64,000 nucleotides of DNA, taken from NCBI RefSeq assembly GCF_022539505.1, contig NC_061510.1, positions 273,243,687 to 273,307,686 on the forward strand. Reading direction: 5' to 3'. Each line of letters begins with the position of its first letter. Within the stretch, counting starts at the first letter, position 1. This stretch comes from Lolium rigidum. Taxonomy: Eukaryota > Streptophyta > Magnoliopsida > Poales > Poaceae. This document shows, piece by piece, positions 34,810 to 43,510 of this stretch. The translations under genes and the position numbers were made by a program. Under the pieces are notes generated by a model. The model searched no databases. It saw nothing but the letters and a program-made list of their open reading frames with translations, and was not told the DNA's origin.

Positions 34810-35190
34810 TTTAGATTTTTGTTTTTATATATGTTAGATTAATTAGTTTAGTACAAAAATAGATAGTTTGATTAGTTAGATTAATATATGTTAGATTAAT
34901 ATATGTTAGATTAGTTAGATAAAAAATTAGTGTTAGTGTTAGATAAAAAATTAGTTAGTTTGTTAGTGTTAGTGTTAGTGAAAAAGTTAGTGTTAGATAG
35001 AAAATTAGTTAGTTTGTTAGTGTTAGTTTGTTAATTAGTGTTAGTGTTAGTGTTAGAAAATTAGTTAGTTTGTTAGTGTTAGTGTTAGTGAAAAAGTTAG
35101 TGTTAGTGTTAGTGAAAAAGTTAGTGTTAGAGTTAGTGTTAGTGAAAAATTAGTTAGTTAGTGTTAGTGTTAGTTAGTAAGTATGTAGTG
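34810..35190. repeat. TTAGTG/TTAGTT microsatellite-like tract
   Basis: Irregular repeats of TTAGTGTTAG with interspersed AAAAAGTTAG lie within the likely first intron of the second transcription unit. Confidence 0.85.
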
Positions 35191-35330
35191 CCACCGCGCC
35201 CGGCCCAAAATAAAGTATGTAGTGCCGGCGCCCCCCAAACGGTAGTGCCGGCGCCGACTAAGTAGTGAAGTTATTTTTTAATGTATGTTAACGTTGGTAC
35301 ATATATATATGATTTGTTTTCGTAGCTACG

Positions 35331-37460
35331 ATGCCGCGACAGCGGCAGCCGGCGGGCCGTGGTCCGACTCTCACCGAGGAGATGGAGCGGATGGGGGAGG
35401 TCCGGGACCGGGCTCCGCCGGGGTGGCACTCGGGAGGTCTTAGCTTCCGGGTCGCGCACCTTGGTGCGGAATCCGGGTCCCGTCGTCGACCCGGATATTC
35501 TATGGTGGAGGTCTTATGGGCCACGGTCGTTTCGGAGGGAGCCGGCCCCGCCGGAGGAGGTAGCTCAGCGCATTGCGGCGGAGGACGAGCACGTTCGCCG
35601 TTACATGTACGCGTTAGACAACATGTATAGGACCGGATGGAGCGTTATGCGGGGATCTCATGTTAGCTATGCTCCCGTTGTTGTTCCGTGGCTTTGGGGG
35701 CACACCCGGCGCGGCTCGGGACCCGGTCGGCGCCCTCTAGGACCCGGTGCTGCGCGGTTGAGTGGTTGTAGTAGTGATTGATATGTATTAGGGTTAAATA
35801 AACATGAACCCGATCTATGTATGCATGTAACTGCACTATCTCGCTTTTAGCACTATATTATCGATCCTTAGTTAAGAACTACACATATGTAACTCCATTT
35901 TTTCAGTTTTACGCATTATCCTTAATTTGATCATATGATGGTTCCTATGTATAGCTTGCAGGTCGTTGTAGAAAGCATGGAGAGAGATGAAATTCAAGAA
36001 AATTTCATGGAGGAACTCATAGCAAACGGTACTCCGGATGATCGCGACGACGACGTTATTCCGGATGATGGCGGTGACGATGTCACCGCAACTTATTTGA
36101 ATGACTCCGGTGAGGGAGCGGAGAATATTGAGGAAGAAGATCCTAGTGGCGCCGGTGAGGAACAAGATCATCATAATGGCTCCCGAACTGTAGTTATCAC
36201 CGAGGTATATAAACTAATTAAGCCGTTGTTGATCGACTAGATGCATTAACTAATTAAATTGTACTGACTATGAATTATTTCTTTTTTAGCCCTCCGGATC
36301 GAGCACTTGTTCCGTAAAGTCGAGGAAGCGAGGCCCGGCCAAAAAGTTGGATGACGGTGTTAGGCACGACATCACCCACATCGAAAATGATGGTAAACCG
36401 ATTGCTCCGGAGAAAGGTGCAAAGGCATTTATAGCTCAATGCGGAGTGCTTGTTAGGGACCACGTCCCGATCACCGTTCGAGAATGGCACAAGCCGAAGG
36501 GACTAGTGTCTGTCTGCAGAGGAAGAAGGTCAAGGTCTTTATATCGATGATGTAGCCAAAAACAGCATTATGGACAAGCTCATGTCACATTTCAACATAG
36601 TACCCGAAGAGGGGGTGACGCTGAAAAGGCCAAGATGGAGCGAGGCCCTCCGCGAGTTTGGCAAGAAGAAGATGGCCGAACTATTCAAGAGCCACAAGAA
36701 AAGATTGCGCCGCCTTATCAAGATAAAGAAGACTCCGGACAATGAGAAGGTAAAAACTCACCGGGAAGAATTCGTGAAGTACGGCACGGAGTCGGAAGAA
36801 TTTAAGAGAAGGTCGGAAATAAATAAGGCAAATGCTGCGTTGAAGCTATATCACCAAATTCCGGGTCCAGGTGGATACGGGGCTAACCGTCCTAAGTGGC
36901 GAGCGGCTGAGGCGGAACCGACCGATAAAGGGATCAGATTAGGGACACACGGTTGGATCGAACGGTGCAAGGAGTGGTTCTACGGGATTGGGGGAACGTT
37001 GGATCCGAGAAACGGGGAAGTGCATCTATAAGAAAGCTCATCCGAAGGTTCCCATTGATGCCCTGGAAAAAGCACATAGGGACGTGGAGGCGGGGTTGTT
37101 CCAGCCCGAAAGAGAGAACGATGAGCTGACACGCGCCCTTGGGAACAAAGAACACGGCGGACGAACACGAGGCACGGCAGGCTCCGTTCCGTGGAAGTAT
37201 GGCTTTCTGCGGAAAGGAAGAGATTTCCGATAAAAGCCATGAGAGGAGGAAGGCAAGGGAAACGGACCGCCCGGCTAACTTAGAGGAGGGTATGAGCACC
37301 ATGCAAGCCCAATTAAGCATGGTAACCCAAGTACTTACATCTCGGATGGCTCGGGGGCAGGCTGTAGATCCCGCACTCGCTCAATGCCATCGCCCCGTCG
37401 CAATCTCAACCACACCGGAAAAGCGGCGTGGCTTCCTCTCGGCAGGTGGATAATGATGAT
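35331..37460 (+). pseudogene. Transposase_24-like (Ptta/En/Spm) CACTA gene, N-terminal part
   Basis: This resembles the second gene of CACTA elements, thought to bind the element ends. The first exon opens at 35331 (MPRQRQPAGRGPTLTEEMER); after a shift it continues as DPDILWWRSYGPRSFRREP and EDEHVRRYMYALDNMYRTG (to about 35700). An exon from about 35960 (acceptor TTGCAG) is acidic and ends at the donor GAG|GTATAT near 36204. The next exon (about 36288) holds KKLDDGVRHDITHIENDG and, after a frameshift near 36510, the conserved block 36570-37031: RPRWSEALREFGKKKMAEL, EEFVKYGTESEEFKRRSEI and GPGGYGANRPKWRAAE. The later part (37100-37453) includes a heptad-like MSTMQAQLSMVTQVL. Several frameshifts make it inactive as it stands. 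Confidence 0.75.
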
Positions 37461-37661
37461 GATGATGACCAGGTGGTCGAGCCTCCTCGCTACCCCCGTG
37501 GATGATCTCACCGAGAGCCGTCCTTGTGAGCTGCATGTTAAAGTTTTCAACCTATCCTTCAAGGCGGCGGTCGGCATCCTCTTACCTACAAGGTCTTACC
37601 ATTGCCGTTCGGTCCAAGACGACTTTGCTTGTTGTGATGGTGGATGAAGTGATGAGCGCTT

Positions 37662-39717
37662 ATGAGGGGTTGGTGCTTGAGCACCCTGCGGGTGAAGATG
37701 GGGAAATCAAAGAAGCTGGGAGAAGCCCGTAGAACCACCGTGCAATGGCGGAAGGAGAACATTGTGTTTCCAGGTGAGAAGCCAACAAGCATGCCACCTC
37801 CGCCTCCTCCGCCACCCGAGTCTCCTCCGCGTGATGATTCTCCCGTGCGCGATGATGATTCCCCTATCCATGACCAGTCTGCTCCGCGTGAAAATACTCC
37901 GCCGCCTCCTCCTCCTCCTCGTCGGGAGACTCCGCCGCCTCCACTTAAGCAAAAGAGGAAGCTGTCCGCGGCACCTCCTACGAGCTCCGAAGAGATCATC
38001 AACTCCAATGAGGGCACGAGACTCCGGAGTTGTTACCACATGAGCGGACCGAAGAGCAAAAGGCGTTTCTTGCGCCGAAGAAGGTGTTTATTCGACCGCG
38101 AGACGGTGAAGCACTTTGCCGAGACGAGAATGAAGAGACCTGAGCTGAGAGCTGATTATGACCGCTCTCTTGGACAGTCCTCTAGAGCGAGCAAAGAAGC
38201 AAAAAAAGTCGCCCGGCTTGGACAGCAGGACATTCGGGCCGTACCCCACTTCATCGTGGAGCCATATCATGATCCGGAGACGGCATCGATGATCGAACGG
38301 GCGGCTAGAGCTCGGGGAGCATCGGTTGAGTACGAAGATTACTATCCAACGGCTCAAGTGGTAAACACGTATAGATACGGAAAAGATCTCGTCAAACCTG
38401 GCGAGCTCGCGCGTCTAGGGACTCGGATGCGAAGGTTGCATGATCTGGTACCTGAAAGCTTCGTCGAAGATGTGAAACCTACCTCACGGTGTATCTTAGA
38501 GATGAGCATTACTTCCGGGGGAAGACGAGATAAACCTTGAGTTATGCGAACTGTTTCGATTATTCAATCAAGACGCCCTCGACAAAGTCTGTCATCGGTT
38601 GCTACTGCCTGTAAGTGATTTATTTGTGTAATTAAGTTTGTAGCTCATTCATTTGCACTAACAATTATCCTCATTATATTCTTTGTGTACGCTATACATT
38701 TAATTATGCAGAATGAAGAAGCTGGAATACAAAAGAGGCAAGCTCCTACCGCTGGGGTTCATAGACCCAAACATAGTTCATGAAGTTACGGTTCGAGACT
38801 TCGCCAAGGACACAGAGGACAACATCGTAATGTTTTTAGAGAAGCAAGCGGACAAAGAGGATATATTCTTTCCCTACAACTTCAAGTGAGTGTTATATAT
38901 AACATACATTATGCTTGTGCATCTTCCACTTTATTCTCGTAATCATTGAGCTATGCTTGTGCGGTTTCCATTTTATTCTCCTAATCATTGATCTTCACCT
39001 TGGAGTCGTAAACGTCATGGACTCGAAACGTACGGAATATGCGGAATGGGCGGACATGGCTGCCATCCTCCAGAGGTAGTTTCAATCAATTTCGTATTGG
39101 CATCTTCATCTGCTCTAATTCGAAGATATCATCAACTAATCAATTACTCATTTACTCATTATTTTTTGCCGGGCAGGGCTTGGAAACGGTTCATCAATAC
39201 TGTTCCGGGTGAATGGTGGAAACCGGAGCTTACATTTAGAGATTACCACTGTAAGTAGTACTATATATATAGCTATGTCCGTGAAACTTTATATATGATA
39301 TTTACTTTCAATACGATGCTTGATTATTAGTTTGATCGAACTATTTTTTCGTAAAGTGTATGAGGCAGGAACAAGGGAATAACTTATGTGGATACTACGT
39401 CCGCACCTTCATGCGTGACATGGCCTGTCCCAAGGGTGGGGATCCCCAAATACACCACACTCGTGTACGATAACAAATTTTCACAATTAATCTTAATTAG
39501 TACCATCTATTGTATTGAGTTCCATTCATATATTGATCTCCTTTTTTAAATATAGATGACACGCCTGCGGGACACTCTCATAACAGCGGATCAAATAAAA
39601 GCAATTCAAGAGGAAATCGCGGGATTCTTTATTACCGAGGTCCTTACCCCGGGTGGAGAGCACTATCGGAAGATCGTGACGGCGGAGGATATTCGTTCGG
39701 CAAAAGTTGTATTGTAA
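37662..39717 (+). pseudogene. Ulp1-like (C48-type) cysteine protease, multi-exon
   Basis: Ulp1-type proteases cleave SUMO-like tags; CACTA and MULE elements often carry such domains. A proline-rich linker (37790-37940, PPPPPPPESPPRDD) leads to a charged region (to 38540). The protease domain is spread over small exons: about 38711-38887 (GKLLPLGFIDPNIVHEVTVR, QADKEDIFFPYNF), 38967-39075 (FHFILLIID, VMDSKRTEYAEWADM), 39177-39250 (AWKRFINTVPGEWWKPEL), 39357-39465 (MRQEQGNNLCGYYVRTFMRDM) and 39557-39717 (MTRLRDTLITADQIK, stop at 39715). The triad is readable: His in FHF, Asp in MDSK, Cys in LCGYY. A frame break near 38540 and a doubtful splice acceptor before 38967 argue that it may not be fully functional. 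Confidence 0.75.
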
Positions 39718-39834
39718 ATATGCATGCATTACGTGTACTTGTGTTGACTATGTCGTCTACCGTTGACGATGTCTATATATATTCATGACGATTTTTTGTG
39801 GTTTCTTGAATGATATAGATATGCATTGCTGAAA

Positions 39835-40140
39835 CTCGCCGCGGCAAGGGAAACAGATCGTTTCTCCGCCGCGGCGGAAACGCTGGTACGGCCCAAATCT
39901 GTGCCGCGGCGGAGAAATAGCAATTCTCGCCGCGGCGAGAAACATAGGCCCGGTTCGTACCACGAACCGGGACCAAAGCCCTTCCGGCGGGAGCTCCACT
40001 GGTCGCACCACGTGTTGAGGCCTTTAGGCCCGGTTTATCTTTGAACCGGGACTAAAGGGTACCCCTTTAGTCCCGCCTAGTTGGTCCCGGTTCGGGAACC
40101 GGGTCTAAAGGCCCAAATGGACCGGGCCTATTGCCCCGTT
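39835..40140. repeat. Right subterminal repeats of the CACTA element
   Basis: CGCCGCGGCG-type palindromes (39838-39950) are followed by GGCCCGGTTCGTACCACGAACCGG and three further CCGGTT/AACCGGGACTAAAGG hairpins up to 40130. They mirror the left subterminal region. Confidence 0.8.
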
Positions 40141-40154
40141 TTCCACTAGTGTGG

Positions 40155-40994
40155 TCATCGATCATACCGGCATGTGGTGCGCGGAGCGAGTGGAGGGTTG
40201 AACCTGGCGGCGGGTGGCGGAGGGGAAGTCGCGGCGCGGGGAGCCGTCGGTGAGCTCCACTGGCGGCGCTGCAAGTAGAAGAGCGTAGCGGCGATATTTG
40301 CTCGTTTCATATCGATGTAGAATAGGATTTAGTATATTTGATTTAAATAAAAATGCAATGAAATCTTGGCTACCCATTTTGTCCACGTGTGTCTGGTTGA
40401 TAAAATATGGTTTCCTAACTCGGCAACCCATTCCCTAGGTTTTATGTAAGCGGTCCTAAATTCAGCCTAACTTTGGGTTGGCTTAATTTCAAGGTCTTGT
40501 ATTTGTGATTTCAAGGTCTTGTATTTGTGACATGAACGGGCCGGGGTACACGACAGCACGACGCTGATTGCTATCTTGATATTTTGTCCGAGGTTCTCAA
40601 CACCCACACGTACACGAGTACATTTCTGGAAGGCAAGCAAAAGGCAAGAAGGAGGAAGAACAGACAGCACCAACAAAAGACGACGTCTATTTGTTAACTC
40701 ACGTGTCCATACAATACCGATTGCCAAGCACAAGATGGCGAGGAACATTTTTCTCGCTTTGCCGTATCCGTGTCCTTGACTCTATTATCAAGCGCAAGCG
40801 GCAAATGTCACGGGGACGCACCAGCTTTCAGGCTTTATTAAAGCGAGTCCGCCGTAGATCTAACTAATTGGTCCTTTCCTCCGTCTCTCAAGTCTCGGCA
40901 CCAGAAGCGGCGGCCCCAGCTGCGAGGCTTTTATTCGCCTTCTTTTTCAACTTTCACACCCTCCTTGTCCTAATGTGTTCCTGCCTCTCTTTTA
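40155..40994. other. Right flank of the CACTA insertion; no gene recognised
   Basis: A short GC-rich patch (40180-40290) has an open minus-strand frame (AAPPVELTDGSPRRDFPSA), but it has no homology I recognise. A direct repeat TTTCAAGGTCTTGTATTTGTGA occurs twice at 40488-40531. The segment just before the Harbinger element (40860-40990) is pyrimidine-rich. Confidence 0.4.
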
Positions 40995-42903
40995 GAGCAT
41001 CTCCACTTGTCTCCCCGACGAGGCCCCCGAACGACGTTTTTTCCATCCGGACGGCGAAATTCGACCCAGTCGCGCCCCCGGTTCCTTGATTTCGTCTGGA
41101 TTTCGGCATAAATTCATCCGGCGATCCCACGCCATCCCCGGCCCGCCGGGGAGCGCTCGGGGACTCCGGACGAAACGAAAGCGCGCGAAACGTCGGGGAA
41201 ACTTCCCGCGCATCTGGTGGCCCCAACTTGTCGGCGAGAGACACCGATCGTCGTCCTCATCGCATCGTCTTCCGCGCGCTGTAAAAGCCTGCCGCCGGTC
41301 AGTATTCGCCGGCCGCGTAGCTTCCACGCGGCGAGTTAATGTCGTCGCCTCGGTATCACGCGCGCCTACCTCTATTTATCGCCGAACTACCGCGTCTGCC
41401 CCGCATTCACCTCGCTCGCCTTCCACCAAATCTTCCACGAACTCGAACGAGCAATGGCGAACGACGGTGCGGCCAACAACGGCTTCGGCCGCCGCTCTCT
41501 CCACCAATGGGTGGGACGGCTCCTCCACGCGGCGGGCTACCCGGCGCCGCCGGACTTTCGCGCACCGGGGGGATGGAGGCTGAGCGCAGGCGGCGTGCCG
41601 ATCCCGCCGCCGCCAACGGGTGGGGCCTTACTCGAAGCGGCGATCGACGAGGTGCTCGTCACTCTCAGTGACGAGCAGCGCATGGATCCGCGTTTCTTCC
41701 CCGACAACCACGAATCGTGGATCGCGTTCTTCCGGCGCAGGTATGAACGCGAACTCGCGGCGTACGACGGCCCTCCTCCTCATCCGGCAAGGAACAACGC
41801 CGCCGGCCGCCGCCGATGGTGGAGCGCGCCTGGCCGCACCCTCGAGAATGTGCTCGCGCACATCGAGGACGGAAACTCCCCCGTCCTGGGGATGCCGCCG
41901 CCGGTGGCGGCTACCGTGTCGCGCCGGCACGGTAGTTCCTGGATGCCGAGGAGGATGGCGCCATCCTCCTCCTCGTATGGCTCGCGGTCGGCGTCCGGGT
42001 CCGGCGGGTCGACGCCGGCCACCGTCAAGCGGGACCGGGTGTCTCCTTCGACGGTCAAGAAGGAACCGGCGTCGCCACCGCCGACCGAGAGGCGCAGCAG
42101 CCGGCGCCCTCGTCATCCGCGACCAGCCTTCCTCTCCGCAGAGCGGGCGGAAGAGGAAGTCGTCGAAGAAGGAGGCCGCCGCAAACCAGCTCGCCGAGGA
42201 GGAGGCGAAGCGCGCGGAGGACGCCGCGGTGGCGGAGGCGATCGCCAGGTCGCTGAAGGACCTGGTACCCGCCGACAACAGCCTCCCCGAGGACGCCGCA
42301 CTGGAGTGGTCTAGGCGGGACTGGGAGCGACAGGAGGCGGAGCAGCAGCGACGGCTGCTGGATCTGGCTGCCGCGCGTCAACTCGCTGCCCGCGCCGCCA
42401 CACCATCCGCCGCTAGGAACGCCACGCCAAGGGAGGTGGTCAAGCTTGAGGAGAGCAGCGATGATGACATCTACCGTCCGTCGCCGCCACACGCCGGCGA
42501 CGCTGGCCAGGGGACGAGCCGCTGGTACGAGGCTCCGCCGCCCCAGGACAACGCCGGCTCGAGCGACGGCGACTACGGCGGCGACTACACGTCCTTCTAC
42601 CGCCATTTCGGCATGTAGTAGGCCATTTTTTAGTTTAAGTTTTAGTTTGCCAATCGCCAAATTCAAATATATGTACGAATTCGGCCTACTTACGTATGAA
42701 CTCGCCTTTATATGTTAAATATCATTAAATTTCACTTATGTTTGAACGAACGCGCCAATTTTGTCTGAATTCGCCGAAGTCCGTTACATCCATCCCGAGC
42801 TCGCGGCTGAGAAAATGGGCCTCCCCAGGCCAAATTTTCCTCCAATCCAGACGACAATATCGCCGGATTTGGGCGTGGGGAGCCCAAACGGCTGGAGATG
42901 CTC
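40995..42903 (+). mobile_element. PIF/Harbinger-type element, 1,909 bp, TSD TTA
   Basis: The left end reads GAGCATCTCCACTTGTCTCC, and the right end, reversed, reads GAGCATCTCCAGCCGTTTGG, so at least the first 11 bases are a perfect terminal inverted repeat. TTA lies on both sides (40992-40994 and 42904-42906), the target duplication expected for this superfamily. It encodes no DDE transposase. It carries one long ORF of an uncharacterised family (41454-42618), so it is non-autonomous. Confidence 0.85.
41454..42618 (+). pseudogene. Uncharacterised grass ORF carried by the Harbinger element
   Basis: The ATG at 41454 starts MANDGAANNGFGRRSL. The N-terminal region has GGWRLSAGGVPIPPPP, DEQRMDPRFFPDNHESW and ERELAAYDGPPPHP, shared with the CACTA-borne ORF at 32479. 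A Ser/Pro-rich linker follows (about 41930-42090). One frameshift near 42095 leads to the second half: a Lys-rich patch (GRKRKSSKKEAAANQL, like a nuclear localisation signal), an acidic helix with AEAIARSLKD (42232-42255) resembling a ubiquitin-interacting motif, a long Arg/Glu/Ala helix (WERQEAEQQRRLLDL) and a Gly/Asp/Tyr tail ending YRHFGM at 42616. Ignoring the shift it would be about 388 residues. The function is unknown, and no transposase motif is present. Confidence 0.7.
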
Positions 42904-42906
42904 TTA

Positions 42907-43510
42907 GTTTGCACGTCCTGTTTAATTGTCGTGCTTGATGGTGTATAAGTTTATCAGTGACTGATGTTAGATGTTGGTCATGCAGGGTTCATGCTTAATG
43001 CGTCTGATATACAAATGAAAACTTGCTAAATTAGACTATACAAGTGTAAAGACTCGAGGAGTTGAGCTGCTTTGCAGCACGCAGACCATCTTCTTCTGTT
43101 ATTTATTCAACCATATATTTTGAAAGAGATTATTCATTCATTGATAATGGAAGAAAGAATAATTTGGACAGAACATTATACAGAGAAGACTGCTGATAAA
43201 GCTCCATCAGTCTACAGTGGAAGTACTACCCCTTGCAAATTAAGCTGCAATCTGATCCAAATCCAACCCATGACCCAATCCAAGACTGATGACAACTTGA
43301 TTCCAAGAAAGCTACATCCATCCATGATCCGTCCAACCATCACCCAATCCCTCTCCATCACCGGCCATTTCTCCCCAAATCACCATCTAAAAGTTATGAT
43401 ACACTTTGAGATGTTTGAGATACCACCAACACTTTCTTCCCTTGATTGAATCCCTCCAAATTTTACACCAGCGTGGTCAGCACACTTGGCTTGCGCCATT
43501 TTCGTGTCAC
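42907..43510. other. Downstream region of the subtilase gene
   Basis: AT-rich DNA between the Harbinger element and the stop codon of the minus-strand protease gene. The part next to the gene (about 43250-43510) probably contains its 3' untranslated region. No other ORF is supported. Confidence 0.5.

Larger units (their letters stand above)
27399..40151 (+). mobile_element. Complete CACTA DNA transposon, 12,753 bp, TSD TGG
   Basis: The left end reads CACTAGTGGAGAAGAGGCC, and the right end, reversed, reads CACTAGTGGAAAACGGGG. Both are flanked by TGG (27396-27398 and 40152-40154), the 3-bp duplication expected for this superfamily. Both ends carry subterminal palindromes of the CCTTTGGACCCGG/CCGGGACCAAAGG type. 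Cargo in order: TNP2 transposase, two tandem-repeat blocks, an uncharacterised ORF, an antisense AP2/ERF ORF, a second promoter region, a Transposase_24-like gene and a Ulp1-like protease. Most of its genes contain frameshifts, so it is probably non-autonomous now, though its ends could still be recognised. Confidence 0.93.
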
